The notes: a model not told the origin generated them from the letters alone. 64,000 nt of DNA from a bacterium (GCA_037481695.1 JBBFLE010000004.1:62001-126000), one strand, 5' to 3'; numbered from the stretch's first letter, positions 1-8,988 are shown. Translations and numbers: made by a program.

Positions 1-360
1 CCTCGTGCCTTTGTTTTGGGCCTCATGAGAGCTTGCCCGGTGTCGGCAGGTCGGAGTCAAACCGCCCCTTGGGCAAGCCCCTTAGAACCCCAGATAGCCA
101 AGACTTCCTGCAAGACTCGAGGCCCATTATATTCCTCCATTGCCTCTCAAGGAACCCATGAATTCATGTTCCCCCTGTTGCGTGAGACACATGATCGTAT
201 CAGCCAGTTTACAAGGCTTGCCCCAAGGCCCTGGGGCCGAGGTACGTGCAGAGGGTCCTTGTCAAATTAAATGGGGTGGGTTGACAGGTTTGGAATTCAT
301 GCTTACTGGTAAAACAAAGGCAAATCGGGCGCGCCCACAAGCAAGAAAGGAGGTAAAAAC
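1..360. other. Non-coding leader region before the Hsp20 genes
   Basis: I see no convincing gene here. The short open frames show no recognisable protein and lack good ribosome sites. The segment probably holds the promoter and 5' leader of the Hsp20 pair. A TTGACA hexamer at 281-286 is present, but no good -10 follows at the right distance. I see no CIRCE-type inverted repeat. Confidence 0.4.
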
Positions 361-816
361 ATGGCAATGATCAGATTCAACAGGCCCATGAGTGACATAT
401 TTTCAGAGATGGAGAGAATCAGAAACGAGATAGACAGGATATTTCACCAGGGCTTCTCTGGTCCATCAGCAAGGGATGCCGCAGGTGTTTTCCCACCTGT
501 CAACATTTATGAAGACAAAGAAAAGTACCTTTTGACCGCAGAGCTACCAGGTGTCAAGCCTGAAGACGTGGAAATAACAGCAACAGAAGATTCGGTGACA
601 ATCAAAGGCGAAAGAAAACCCGAAGACGGAGGAGAGAAGGCCAGTTATCACAGAAGAGAGAGGGAATCGGGTTTTTTCCGCAGAGTGGTGAGCATACCGG
701 ACAGGATAGACCCCAACAAGGTGGAAGCCACCAGCAGAGATGGAATACTTTACCTCACTCTGCCCAAAGCAGAAGACGTCAAGCCGAGGCAGATCAAGGT
801 GAAGAGTTCTGAGTGA
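361..816 (+). CDS. Small heat-shock protein, Hsp20/alpha-crystallin family
   Basis: This is a 151-residue ATP-independent cytoplasmic holdase that binds unfolding proteins. The alpha-crystallin domain occupies about residues 45-150. It starts at PPVNIYEDKEKYLLTAELPG and ends with the conserved GILYLTLPK, the A-x-x-x-G-I-L signature, followed by a basic tail. The N-terminal arm (MSDIFSEMERIRNEIDRIF) is typical of bacterial class A Hsp20. Length is normal for the family. The start is fixed by AGGAGGT at 350-356, a few bases before the ATG. It is followed by a second Hsp20 gene on the same strand, probably in one transcript. Family assignment is secure; the client set is unknown. Confidence 0.95.
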   Translation: MAMIRFNRPMSDIFSEMERIRNEIDRIFHQGFSGPSARDAAGVFPPVNIYEDKEKYLLTAELPGVKPEDVEITATEDSVTIKGERKPEDGGEKASYHRRERESGFFRRVVSIPDRIDPNKVEATSRDGILYLTLPKAEDVKPRQIKVKSSE

Positions 817-878
817 TGCGGCCTTAACAGGATTGGAGAGCATGGAGTTTCTTGGCATCTAAGAAGGAGGCGATGAAA

Positions 879-1283
879 ATGATGGAAAAGGAGCTTAGAC
901 CAGCCCAGAAAAGGGAAGCCACAAGCACTTCGGCCGAGGGCACCAGGGGAGTTCCTTATTTCTCTCCAGCCGTGGACATATATGAAACAGAGACAGAATT
1001 GACCCTCGTGGCGGATATGCCAGGGGTGAAAAGCTCAGGAGTGGAAATAGACCTCAAGGACAATGTGCTCACCCTCCAGGGCCATTCGGACCAGACCAGA
1101 CCCGAAGGCATGACGCCCGTGTACAGGGAATACAAGGAGGGTGGTTATTATAGACAGTTCATCCTCTCGGAGATCGTGGACCAAGAGAAAATATCCGCAG
1201 AGATGTCAGCAGGAGTGCTGCGAATAAGCCTTCCCAAGGTGAGCAAGGCCAAGCCAAGGAAGATCCAGGTTCGCTCGGCCTGA
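879..1283 (+). CDS. Second small heat-shock protein, Hsp20 family
   Basis: This 134-residue alpha-crystallin-domain protein lies just downstream of another Hsp20. The domain runs from FSPAVDIYETETELTLVADM to AGVLRISLPKV near the C-terminus. It is clearly diverged from its neighbour: it shares the fold and the G-V-L signature but differs in N-terminal arm and loops, which is typical of bacterial pairs that form mixed oligomers. An in-frame TTG at 852 would give a longer product. AAGGAGG at 864-870 instead points to the ATG at 879 (8-base spacing) or 882. Co-transcription with the first Hsp20 is inferred from the 62-base gap and shared strand. Confidence 0.93.
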   Translation: MMEKELRPAQKREATSTSAEGTRGVPYFSPAVDIYETETELTLVADMPGVKSSGVEIDLKDNVLTLQGHSDQTRPEGMTPVYREYKEGGYYRQFILSEIVDQEKISAEMSAGVLRISLPKVSKAKPRKIQVRSA

Positions 1284-1294
1284 GCCTGAGCCCA

Positions 1295-1346
1295 GCTCAA
1301 AGGGGGGGAGAAAGGGCACTGCTCATAAAAACCTTCCCCTTTGAGC
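1295..1346. repeat. Inverted repeat after the Hsp20 pair
   Basis: GCTCAAAGGGG at 1295-1305 is perfectly complementary to CCCCTTTGAGC at 1336-1346, and three further pairs (two of them G-U) extend the stem inwards. It lies 12 bases after the second Hsp20 stop codon, so it probably ends or stabilises that transcript. It has no T-run, so it is not a classic intrinsic terminator. Confidence 0.55.
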
Positions 1347-1627
1347 CCCAACCCCAATCCAGCAATCCCCAATACATGGAGCCTTATGACCTCAGGTTCC
1401 TTGTCCTGCCAGGAAAGCCCTTTTTTGGCATTTCTTTTGCTAGAGATTCGGCCGACTGAGGGAGTTTTTCTGGGCTCCTGAGAGTCTGTAACTGGGCCGT
1501 GAGATTCTCAGGGCCTGGGAATCCCAGCTGCAGGGGGGTCAGATTCATGGGGTTTCTTGTTGTATTTGAAATCTGGATGAGGTACAAAAGGCTTGGAATC
1601 ATTTTAAATTCATAGGGGGACCATCCC
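1347..1627. other. Intergenic region, no gene seen
   Basis: I see no convincing coding or RNA feature. The segment presumably carries the promoter of the downstream HD-GYP fusion gene, but I could not pick a convincing -35/-10 pair. Confidence 0.35.
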
Positions 1628-3580
1628 ATGGCTGAAAAAAAAGGGGCTGTGGTGGGCCTTAGAGTCCCTTCCATCAGGCTGGGAATCATAGGCCTTTCTC
1701 AATATCCCAGCTTGCTCAGAGAACTGGAGGGTACCAGCCTTGAGGTCAAGGCAGTGGCCGACTTTGATCTGCGACACGAGTCTATTCAGGAAGCCATGGC
1801 CAAGGGCATACAGGTGTCTCAGGATTACACCGAGCTGATAGAGAGGCCTGATCTGGACCTGATTCTGAATCTCATTCCAGACAAGACCGTAGAGGCCATC
1901 ATTCACCAGCTCAAGCCGGACAACACCAAGGTGGTACACGCTGCAACCCCTTCTTTCCTCCAGGCATTCTGCAAAGAGGCCACGGCCAGAAGAGCCCTTT
2001 CCGAGATTCTGGGAGACCTGTGCAAGATGCTCAGCGGGTTCATGGACGTGGGGGCTTTCTGTTTCAGATTGCTCCAGCAGATTGCTGAAGTCTGTGAGGC
2101 TGTGGCTGTGGGGCTTTGGCTCAGGGAAGAGCAGAGGCTCGTGTTCTTTAAGGGCTTGGGCTTGCCGCAGTCGATTCAGGCCTGTCATCCCAGGCTCACG
2201 GATCCTGGTCCCTTCCTTCGCCTTAGTCAGGAAAGAACTCCTGTTTGGGTAAAAGACATCCAGGCAGCGGAGATGTTTTCATACAGGGAATGCTTCGAAG
2301 GCACAGGTCTTGGAAGCCTTCTGCTGGTGCCCATTTTGGGGGATACGGAGATTACCGGAGCCTTGGGCTTGTTTCCGGCCAAACAATCTTTGCCTGACAA
2401 GGAGGATGTGGGCTTTTGCTCTTTGCTGGCAGGACTGCTAAGCGGAGTCTTACAGCGTGCGGGGCTGCTAAAAGGACTCAGGGAAGACCTGATCCGGGAC
2501 GAGCTTAGCGGCCTCTACAACGATGTTTACTTCATGGACAGACTGCGAGCAGAGTTCAAGAGAGCCACAAGAAACGAATCATCTCTGTCTGTTCTTTACC
2601 TAGCCATCAAACCAGACGGCGGAGTTGAACACGCCGAGCAGATGATGATCCGGCCTTACATAAAAGCCATGGCCGGGGAACTGGCTGGATCCATTCGCAA
2701 CGTGGATGTCCCTGCCAGGTACAAGCTCAACGATTTTGCGGTGATTCTACCAGACACAGGTCCTTCGGGGGCTTTGTGCACAGCCAGAAGGCTTCTGGAA
2801 AGGCTCTCCACAGTACGCATCAAGGGAATAGGAGAGAGAAACGTGCAGCTGAGCATAGGGGCTGCCTCTTACCCAGAGCATGCCAGCCAGCCCAAAGAGT
2901 TGCTTGACAATGCCGAGCTCTCGGCCTTCCTGGCCAGTCGGGAAGGACCCAATGAGATCAGGCTATTTCCAACGGGCCGAATGGAGCTAGATGGGCTCAC
3001 CCAGGAGGCCATTACCAAGGCCTATCCGGTCTTGTCCGAGGTTTTCGAGCTGCTGAAGGCTCAGGCCAAGAGTGATCCCTTTGTCCTGTTCCACGCCAGG
3101 GAAGTGGCCAGATACACAGCCCTCATAGCCAATGAGCTGAACCTAAGCCCCCAGCACAGAACAGAGCTGGGCATCGCAGGCTGGCTTCATGACCTGGGCA
3201 AGATGGCCCTCCCAGACCCCAATGGAGGCGTACAACCCAGGTACTCCAAGCTTCCGGAACTGAATTTGAAGATCCATCCCACCATAGGGGCTTACATTCT
3301 CAAGAATCTAATTAATTCTCCTGCCATCATCAGGGGGGTCTTGTACCATCATGCCCACTTCGATGGGACTGGCCATCCGGCCAGGGCACAGGGGGAGGCT
3401 ATACCCCTTGAGGGAAGGATCCTGGCCGTGGCCGACTCGTACCACCACATGTTAAGCGCCACAGCGGGCTCTCAGCAAAGGCCTCCACACCATGTCTTCC
3501 AGGCCTTGAGGGAGAAGGCCGGCCGGGAGTTGGACCCAAATCTGGTGGAATGTCTCATCAGGGCCATAACCACCCCATGA
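1628..3580 (+). CDS. Rossmann-GAF-degenerate GGDEF-HD-GYP-like signalling protein
   Basis: This 650-residue soluble multidomain protein has four recognisable parts. Residues about 15-110 resemble the NAD-binding Rossmann part of Gfo/Idh/MocA oxidoreductases (IRLGIIGLSQYPSL, then VKAVADFD). A GAF-like sensor region covers about 125-285. A GGDEF-type domain follows, but its active loop reads KLNDF instead of GG(D/E)EF, so it cannot be a normal diguanylate cyclase. The C-terminal HD domain has HD at 521-522 (WLHDLGK), then HHAHFDGTGHP and VADSYHHM. These echo the HD-GYP signature, but Glu of HHE is Ala, GYP is GHP and the final DAL is changed. It may be a c-di-GMP phosphodiesterase or a non-catalytic reader. 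A small TPR-like gene overlaps its end. Confidence 0.85.
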   Translation: MAEKKGAVVGLRVPSIRLGIIGLSQYPSLLRELEGTSLEVKAVADFDLRHESIQEAMAKGIQVSQDYTELIERPDLDLILNLIPDKTVEAIIHQLKPDNTKVVHAATPSFLQAFCKEATARRALSEILGDLCKMLSGFMDVGAFCFRLLQQIAEVCEAVAVGLWLREEQRLVFFKGLGLPQSIQACHPRLTDPGPFLRLSQERTPVWVKDIQAAEMFSYRECFEGTGLGSLLLVPILGDTEITGALGLFPAKQSLPDKEDVGFCSLLAGLLSGVLQRAGLLKGLREDLIRDELSGLYNDVYFMDRLRAEFKRATRNESSLSVLYLAIKPDGGVEHAEQMMIRPYIKAMAGELAGSIRNVDVPARYKLNDFAVILPDTGPSGALCTARRLLERLSTVRIKGIGERNVQLSIGAASYPEHASQPKELLDNAELSAFLASREGPNEIRLFPTGRMELDGLTQEAITKAYPVLSEVFELLKAQAKSDPFVLFHAREVARYTALIANELNLSPQHRTELGIAGWLHDLGKMALPDPNGGVQPRYSKLPELNLKIHPTIGAYILKNLINSPAIIRGVLYHHAHFDGTGHPARAQGEAIPLEGRILAVADSYHHMLSATAGSQQRPPHHVFQALREKAGRELDPNLVECLIRAITTP

Positions 3581-3807
3581 ATGAGTCCGAGAGGATCCTG
3601 GCCGAGGCTGTGGAGGCTCTGGAGAAGGCCCTTAGCAAGGACCCCATGAACGGGCCTTTTCTTTATGGCATGGCAGCTCTATTGGCCCTTGAGGGAAAAC
3701 CAGCCCAAGCCATGAAATACTTAAAACAGGCCGAGAGCCTGGGAGTGAATGGAAGTACTTTGCGCAGGTGGCTTTCCCAGAAGTTTCCGGCGGAATCCTT
3801 GCCTTGA
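3577..3807 (+). CDS. Small TPR-like helical protein
   Basis: This 76-residue protein is translationally coupled to the preceding gene: its ATG overlaps the upstream TGA as ATGA. The sequence reads as two helix pairs with TPR-like spacing (AVEALEKALSKDP, then GMAALLALEGKPAQAMKYL), so one to two tetratricopeptide-like repeats are likely. It has no signal peptide. A partner role for the HD-GYP-like fusion protein is inferred only from the coupling. An in-frame ATG at 3550 would make it 85 residues but lies deep in the upstream gene. Confidence 0.7.
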   Translation: MNESERILAEAVEALEKALSKDPMNGPFLYGMAALLALEGKPAQAMKYLKQAESLGVNGSTLRRWLSQKFPAESLP

Positions 3808-3846
3808 TGAAGGGTTTTTGGGATTCCATGGATCTGGCTGGAAAAC

Positions 3847-4455
3847 TCAGGTCACGGCAGAGACCACTTCATAGCCAGCTTTTTCCAGAACCCTGCTGAT
3901 GTGTCTCACATTGCACTTTTTTAGGCGGAAGTAGTAGACCCTTTTTCTACGCAGCCGGTGGCCCGACATTCCCACGCTTACGATCTCGCCTCCCCTGCTA
4001 CGGATCAAACCCGAAACCCTTTCAAAGGCTTCTGGATCCTCTCCCAGAACCACATCTATTCTGGAGCTGGACTTCAAGACTCCCATGAGCTCTATGAAGG
4101 CAGCCAGGATATCAGCTACTGTTATGATGCCCTGAAGCCTCTCCTGGTCATCAACAACAGGAAGCCCACCTATCTTGTTATAGAAGATGACCTTTGCAGC
4201 ATCCTCTATCTCCGTGTCTGGGGTAACCGTGATGGGATCATTGATCATGACATCCTTGATGCTCAACTCCTCTATGAGGGATGCCAAGAAGACCTGCCTG
4301 AGGTCTCCCTCTGTCACAAGGCCCACAAGCCTCCCATTGTCCAGGACTGGAAGGTGCCTTATGGAGTGCTTCTTCATCAGGTCAACACAATCCTGGATGG
4401 TGTGATCCTTGGTCACGCAAACCACATCCCGCACCATCCAGTCTCCCACCTTCAT
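3847..4455 (-). CDS. CBS-pair protein with C-terminal ACT-like domain
   Basis: This 202-residue cytoplasmic protein has two CBS motifs in tandem. The first covers about residues 5-58 (MVRDVVCVTKDHTIQDCVDL, later LVGLVTEGDL) and the second about 67-120 (VMINDPITVTPDTEIEDAA, later GIITVADIL). They should form a Bateman module that binds an adenine nucleotide or similar ligand. Residues about 130-202 resemble an ACT-type regulatory fold (RIDVVLGEDPEAFERVSGLI), as in AcuB-like proteins. No catalytic domain is present, so a regulatory role is inferred. The start is supported by GGGGGAAG just before the ATG. Confidence 0.85.
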   Translation of the reverse strand: MKVGDWMVRDVVCVTKDHTIQDCVDLMKKHSIRHLPVLDNGRLVGLVTEGDLRQVFLASLIEELSIKDVMINDPITVTPDTEIEDAAKVIFYNKIGGLPVVDDQERLQGIITVADILAAFIELMGVLKSSSRIDVVLGEDPEAFERVSGLIRSRGGEIVSVGMSGHRLRRKRVYYFRLKKCNVRHISRVLEKAGYEVVSAVT

Positions 4456-4583
4456 GATCTTCCCCCAAACCGATGTTTTTGGATGCCGCAGCCAGAATCT
4501 CTATCGTGAATTTCAGCGCAAGTCAAGCCAAGGGCTGAGTGCCCTGGCTGCCTCCGGCAGCTCTGGGCCGTGGGCTGAACAGG

Positions 4584-5255
4584 CTATCCCCCCATATCTG
4601 AGCTGGACAGGACCCTTCCTTCCTCGATTTTCTTCTCAGCCTTGAGCTGCTCCAGGAATCCCTTGGCAGAGGCGCGGTCTTGGAACTTGCCCACCAATAC
4701 ACGGTGGAAAAGCCCCTTGCCCGCAATCTCCACCTGCCTGCTGAAAGCATCCAGTCCTTGCTGCCTCAAAAAGCTCACCCTTCTGGCAGCTGCTTCGGCT
4801 GACTTGAAAGAGCCCACATGAAGGGTGAAGTATCCCTTATGCGGGCTTCCTTTTGCAGGTTTTGGACGGGCCTGGCCTGAAACAGGCCTTTGCTTCTGAG
4901 GCACCGTATCAGCAGATTCCTTGGGTTGCTCCTCAGGAACCGAGTCTGAAGCCAGGGTAGGAGGCTGCTCGTTTTGGATCCTTTTTTCCTCAGGAGCTGC
5001 CAAAGCAGCCTCGCTGGAGCCTACTTGTTCTGCTGGCTCCACCTTGGTTGATTCTTTTTCAATGGATTGCACCACTGTGTTCAAGGATGTTTCCGGGGCT
5101 GGCGGCTCTTGTACAGGAAGCCTCTTGCTTACCAATCCCTGTGGCACCTCAGGAGGCTTGGAGGGGGAAGGCCAGAACAACAATGACAAGAGCAGCCCGG
5201 CGGCCATTCCCATGAGCACAACCATAAGTCCCATCAAGATGGAGCGAACCCTCAC
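4584..5255 (-). CDS. SPOR-domain inner-membrane protein
   Basis: This 223-residue protein has one N-terminal membrane anchor (about residues 6-28, hydrophobic MGLMVVLMGMAAGLLLSLLF). A long Pro/Glu/Lys-rich, low-complexity linker follows (about 30-135). The C-terminal SPOR domain (about 140-215) begins GYFTLHVGSFKSAEAAARRV and contains FHRVLVGKF. SPOR domains bind denuded septal peptidoglycan, so the protein probably acts at division sites or in the cell wall. Translation likely starts at GTG, with GGGAGGG just upstream. It is not obviously in an operon with the ETF genes. Confidence 0.88.
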   Translation of the reverse strand: MRVRSILMGLMVVLMGMAAGLLLSLLFWPSPSKPPEVPQGLVSKRLPVQEPPAPETSLNTVVQSIEKESTKVEPAEQVGSSEAALAAPEEKRIQNEQPPTLASDSVPEEQPKESADTVPQKQRPVSGQARPKPAKGSPHKGYFTLHVGSFKSAEAAARRVSFLRQQGLDAFSRQVEIAGKGLFHRVLVGKFQDRASAKGFLEQLKAEKKIEEGRVLSSSDMGG

Positions 5256-5424
5256 CCGGCCCTCCCTGTGCCAGTCTCACCCTCCAGGTTCTCTTTGTCC
5301 TCTTGTTCCAACTTCCTGGGGAAAAAGCTACAATTCCCACCGAAAACAAGCAGCTCTTCTGAAATGATGAATCCAGGAACCTGGGTTCACTGGCCTGCCC
5401 AGAACCCCTGGCCCCAAGCATCTC

Positions 5425-5465
5425 GGGTCTCAGGCGCGGGGTCCTGGTACCCGGGCCTGAGACCC
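5425..5465. repeat. Inverted repeat downstream of etfA
   Basis: GGGTCTCAGGC (5425-5435) and GCCTGAGACCC (5455-5465) form a perfect 11-bp stem about 20 bases past the etfA stop. It is a plausible 3' end structure for the minus-strand ETF transcript. There is no T-run, so an intrinsic terminator is not proved. Confidence 0.5.
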
Positions 5466-5483
5466 TTGAGCCAAGGCCTGCAG

Positions 5484-6473
5484 CTATTCTGCTTTTAACT
5501 TCTTGACCTCCTCGATCAGAGGAGGCACCACCTTGAACAGGTCGTCCACAACTCCATAGTCGGCCTTCTGAAAGATGGGGGCATCGGGATCTTTGTTTAT
5601 GGCCACTATTACCTTTGAGGTGCCCATCCCGGCCAGATGCTGTATGGAACCAGATATACCGCAGGCTATGTACAGGTTCGGGGTCACCACCTTACCCGTC
5701 TGCCCTACCTGGTCTGACTGGGGCCTCCAACCCGCATCCACAGCAGCCCTGGAAGCTCCCACGGTGCCGCCCAACAAATCCGCCAGTGTCTCAAGCATGG
5801 CATAGTTCTCAGGCCCCTTCATGCCTCGGCCTCCCGAGACTATGATTTCAGCCTCGGTGAGGTCAGGCCTGCCGCTGGCCTCTTCTTTGAGCTCCAGAAC
5901 CTTGGCTATCAGGTCCGAATCCTCAAGCTGGACCGACACCTTGACCACCTCTGCCTTGGCAGATGGGTCTGGTTCCATCTTGGAAAGTACATTGGGCCTT
6001 GCCGTGGCTATCTGGGGAATGGCTTTGCAGGCCACGTACGCATAGAGCTTGCCTGCGTACATGGGCCTTCTGCCCACAAGGGTCCCGTCTTGCAATTCAA
6101 AAGCCACACAATCGGAGAGCATTCCCACCCCTAACCTGGCTGCGACCCTGGGGGCCAAGTCCTTGCCTGTGGAAGAGGCTCCCATGAGAATGATTCGTGG
6201 CTCCATCATCTTGGCCACATCCACCACCACCCTGGTGTAGGGATTGGTCCTGTACTGCCCAAGCTCCGAATGCTCGGCCACAAAAACCTTTTTGGCTCCC
6301 CACTGGCCCAATGCTTCTGCATGGGAAGAAATTCCATCTCCACCCACCAGCACCGCAGCCATTTCCTGGCCCAGCTGGTCGGCCAAACGTTTCCCCTCAC
6401 TGAGCACCTCCCAGCTCACCTTCCTTATTGCTCCATTGCGCTGTTCCACAACTACCAGTACGCCCTGTGCCAT
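5484..6473 (-). CDS. etfA: Electron transfer flavoprotein alpha subunit
   Basis: This 329-residue FAD-binding subunit of ETF takes electrons from acyl-CoA dehydrogenases. The C-terminal FAD domain is canonical: GGTVGASRAAVDAGW, QVGQTGKVV, LYIACGISGSIQHLAGM and VAINKDPDAPIF. The N-terminal domain begins GVLVVVEQRNGAIRK. The frame extends 29 codons upstream, but the ATG at 6473 has GGGGAGG at the right distance and matches the family start. The order EtfB then EtfA on the same strand is standard. Nearby thiolase and enoyl-CoA hydratase genes indicate acyl-CoA oxidation. Confidence 0.95.
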   Translation of the reverse strand: MAQGVLVVVEQRNGAIRKVSWEVLSEGKRLADQLGQEMAAVLVGGDGISSHAEALGQWGAKKVFVAEHSELGQYRTNPYTRVVVDVAKMMEPRIILMGASSTGKDLAPRVAARLGVGMLSDCVAFELQDGTLVGRRPMYAGKLYAYVACKAIPQIATARPNVLSKMEPDPSAKAEVVKVSVQLEDSDLIAKVLELKEEASGRPDLTEAEIIVSGGRGMKGPENYAMLETLADLLGGTVGASRAAVDAGWRPQSDQVGQTGKVVTPNLYIACGISGSIQHLAGMGTSKVIVAINKDPDAPIFQKADYGVVDDLFKVVPPLIEEVKKLKAE

Positions 6474-6627
6474 CTTTACCTCCCCAAAGGCATTCCAGCC
6501 TGTTTCCTCATTATCCAAATCACATGCACCAGGCCATCCCCAAGGGCCTGACCTGAGCATACACCATGATCTTGCAGCGGGGGCTGGGCCACAACTTCTT
6601 GCCAGCGCCTTTCTTGCATATGGCCCA

Positions 6628-7422
6628 TCATATTACTTTGGCCTCTTCCCTGAGCAGCGCAGCCAACTTGGATGCTTTCTCCTCAGGAGTCTCCCCCTCC
6701 ACTATCTTCCCGGCCTTACGAGCAGGAGGCAGCTCCACCTTGAGGATCTCTGTGGTATCACCAGCCTTACCCACCTGGGCAGGATCCAGGCCCAGGGCTG
6801 CCAGGTTCTTGGTATCAAGAGGTTTTTTCTTGGCCTTCATTATGCCCGGCAAAGAAGCGTAACGAGGCTCATTGAGCCCTTTCTGGCAGGTTATCAGCGC
6901 AGGCAGAGAGCACTGAATGATCTGGCTACCCCCTTCCACCTGACGGTTCACCTTCACGGTCCGGGCGTCTAGCCACTCTAGACCGTTCACAAAGGTGAGC
7001 TGGGGTATGCCCAGCAGTTCGGCCACAGCGGCCCCTGTCTGTGCCATGTCGTCGTCTATGGCCTGTTTACCGGCAAAGATCACATCAAAAGGTATGCTTT
7101 CCAAGACCTTGGCCAGGACCCTTGCCTTGCCCAGGCTGTCCGTAGTACCCACCAGAGCTGCATCGTCCACATGTACTGCCTTGTCAGCCCCCATGGCAAG
7201 AGCAGTGCGTATTGCCTCTACGGCCCTGGCTGGCCCTATGGAGACTATGGTCACTGTTCCGCCGTGCTTCTCCTTTGTCCGCAGGGCTTCCTCCACCCCG
7301 AACTCGCAATAGGGGTTCATGATCCACTTGATGTCGTCCTCCACGATCCAGGTCCCCTGCGCATTGACCTTGATCTGGGTCTCCGTGTCCGGCACCTGCT
7401 TCATCAAAGCCACGATCTCCAC
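6628..7422 (-). CDS. etfB: Electron transfer flavoprotein beta subunit
   Basis: This 264-residue ETF small subunit pairs with the EtfA encoded next to it. Family features include MKQVPDTETQIKV at the start, MNPYCEFGVEEALR, the nucleotide-loop region VTIVSIGPARAVEAIRTALA, and GKQAIDDDMAQTGAAVAELL. Translation starts at GTG with AGGAGGG upstream. The dimer would carry electrons from dehydrogenases such as the one at 26131-27270 towards the membrane. Whether this ETF bifurcates electrons cannot be judged by eye. Confidence 0.95.
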   Translation of the reverse strand: MEIVALMKQVPDTETQIKVNAQGTWIVEDDIKWIMNPYCEFGVEEALRTKEKHGGTVTIVSIGPARAVEAIRTALAMGADKAVHVDDAALVGTTDSLGKARVLAKVLESIPFDVIFAGKQAIDDDMAQTGAAVAELLGIPQLTFVNGLEWLDARTVKVNRQVEGGSQIIQCSLPALITCQKGLNEPRYASLPGIMKAKKKPLDTKNLAALGLDPAQVGKAGDTTEILKVELPPARKAGKIVEGETPEEKASKLAALLREEAKVI

Positions 7423-7476
7423 TTCCTGCCCTCCTTTTCTTGGTTCTTGGGAGTCTGCTCCCTCAGGGGCCTTATC

Positions 7477-8655
7477 TTAGAGCCGCTCCCAGATTGTTGC
7501 CATTCCCATGCCACCGCCCACACAAAGAGTGGCCAGGCCCACACTCAGATCCCTTCTTCTCATCTCGTGAAGAAGTGTAACCACTATTCGGCAGCCCGTG
7601 GCCCCCACCGGGTGGCCCAGACCTATGCCGCTACCATTGACGTTCACGATGGAACGGTCCCAACCCAAGAGCCTTTCGCAGGCCAGGTACTGGGCAGCAA
7701 AGGCTTCGTTGCATTCTATCAGCTGGATGTCTTTCAAATCCATACCAGCTTTCTTGAGCACCTTCTTGGTGGCTGGCACAGGGCCGTAGCCCATGAGCTC
7801 AGGCTCCACCCCTGCCACAGCACTGGCCACAAGCCTTCCCATGGGCTGAATCCCCAACTCCTTGGCCTTCTGTCTTGTCATCAAAACCACCGCAGAGGCG
7901 GCATCGTTGATCCCAGAAGAGTTTCCGGCTGTTACCGTGCCATTGGGCTTGAAGGTGGGCTGCAGTTTGGCCAGATCCGCCATGGTGAGCCCCATGCGTG
8001 GATGTTCGTCAGTATCCACTATCTTGGGCTCCCCCTTCTTCTGGGGCACCTTGAAAGGAACTATCTCCTCTTTAAATCTTCCAGCCTTGATGGCAGCTTC
8101 GGCATTGTTGTGGCTGCGAAGGGCCACCTCATCTTGTTCCTGACGGCTGATATTGTATTTCTCAGCCAGATTCTCTGCCGTAAGCCCCATGATCAGCCCA
8201 CTCCAGGCATCTGTCAGACCGTCCCAAACACCATCGCCCAATCTAGACGGGCGAAGCCTCAAACCCCACCTGGCCCCTTCTATGTAATAAGGGGCGTCGC
8301 TCATGGCCTCCACCCCTCCTGCCACTATGATTTGCGCATCCCCGGCCTCAATGACCTGGGCTCCATAAGTTATGGCCTGCATTCCCGAGGCACAGTTCCT
8401 CTGAATGGTCACCCCCGGAACCTCTATGGGAAGGCCTGCCTTGAGGGCTGCAAGTCTACCCAGGGTAAGCTCGTTGGGTTTTTGGAGACAGCATCCCAAG
8501 ATCACATCCTCCACCTGATCTTTCTGGATGCCGGCCCTGCGGATAGCCTCCTCTATGACCGCGGCTGCCAGACTCACCGCTGAGACATCCTTGAAGGCGC
8601 CCCCGAAATCTCCTATGGCTGTTCTGACCCCCGCCACCACGCACACCTCGCTCAT
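7477..8655 (-). CDS. Acetyl-CoA acetyltransferase / 3-ketoacyl-CoA thiolase
   Basis: This 392-residue thiolase has all catalytic signatures: nucleophile Cys88 in QRNCASGMQA, GHPVGATGCR near the C-terminus with the catalytic His, and the second Cys in LCVGGGMGMA. Family length is about 390. The ATG at 8655 matches the usual start (MSEVCVVAGVRTAIGDFGG), and a purine-rich site lies upstream. An in-frame ATG at 8745 would add 30 unrelated residues. It cleaves 3-ketoacyl-CoA, or condenses two acetyl-CoA. Its place between enoyl-CoA hydratase and ETF genes suggests a degradative role. Chain-length specificity is not readable here. Confidence 0.95.
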   Translation of the reverse strand: MSEVCVVAGVRTAIGDFGGAFKDVSAVSLAAAVIEEAIRRAGIQKDQVEDVILGCCLQKPNELTLGRLAALKAGLPIEVPGVTIQRNCASGMQAITYGAQVIEAGDAQIIVAGGVEAMSDAPYYIEGARWGLRLRPSRLGDGVWDGLTDAWSGLIMGLTAENLAEKYNISRQEQDEVALRSHNNAEAAIKAGRFKEEIVPFKVPQKKGEPKIVDTDEHPRMGLTMADLAKLQPTFKPNGTVTAGNSSGINDAASAVVLMTRQKAKELGIQPMGRLVASAVAGVEPELMGYGPVPATKKVLKKAGMDLKDIQLIECNEAFAAQYLACERLLGWDRSIVNVNGSGIGLGHPVGATGCRIVVTLLHEMRRRDLSVGLATLCVGGGMGMATIWERL

Positions 8656-8988
8656 TTGGTCCCTTCTCCCTTCCTTTGCTTTGGTTTTCCCAGAAACAGC
8701 GAACTCATCCCCCATTACAAAGCATTCCAGGGGGCTATGAGCCAAGAGGACTCAAATCCCCCATTGCTGGAGCTCGTGTAATGCTGCTGCCCCAGTTCCA
8801 TTGCCACAGGCAACCTGCCCATCTAGATCTTCTTGAAACCAGGCTCGAGTCTGCTCAGGCTCTTGCCCCGGACCATTTGCTCTTAGCCACCAGAAAGACT
8901 GCCAAACCAGAGGGGCTAGCCTCCCCAAGCTCAAGCCACAAGGCCCCTCTGGAAAAAGGGCATGGTTTTGTATGCCCTGGAGGGATCC
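8656..8988. other. Gap between thiolase and enoyl-CoA hydratase genes
   Basis: This is 333 bases without a supported gene. Open frames on both strands show no family features. It is long for a gap inside an operon, so the thiolase-ETF genes may have their own promoter here. I could not identify one confidently. Confidence 0.35.

Noticed and set aside
281-309. Possible sigma-70 promoter with TTGACA before the Hsp20 gene
   Set aside because: The hexamer 17 bases downstream (TACTGG) matches the -10 consensus in only two positions, and neighbouring spacings are no better.
6244-6972. Plus-strand frame of 242 codons opposite the ETF genes
   Set aside because: Antisense to conserved etfA/etfB; no ribosome site and no recognisable motifs.
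7171-8583. Long plus-strand open frame of 470 codons
   Set aside because: It lies opposite the genuine thiolase and EtfB genes and has no family motifs; a shadow frame caused by base composition.
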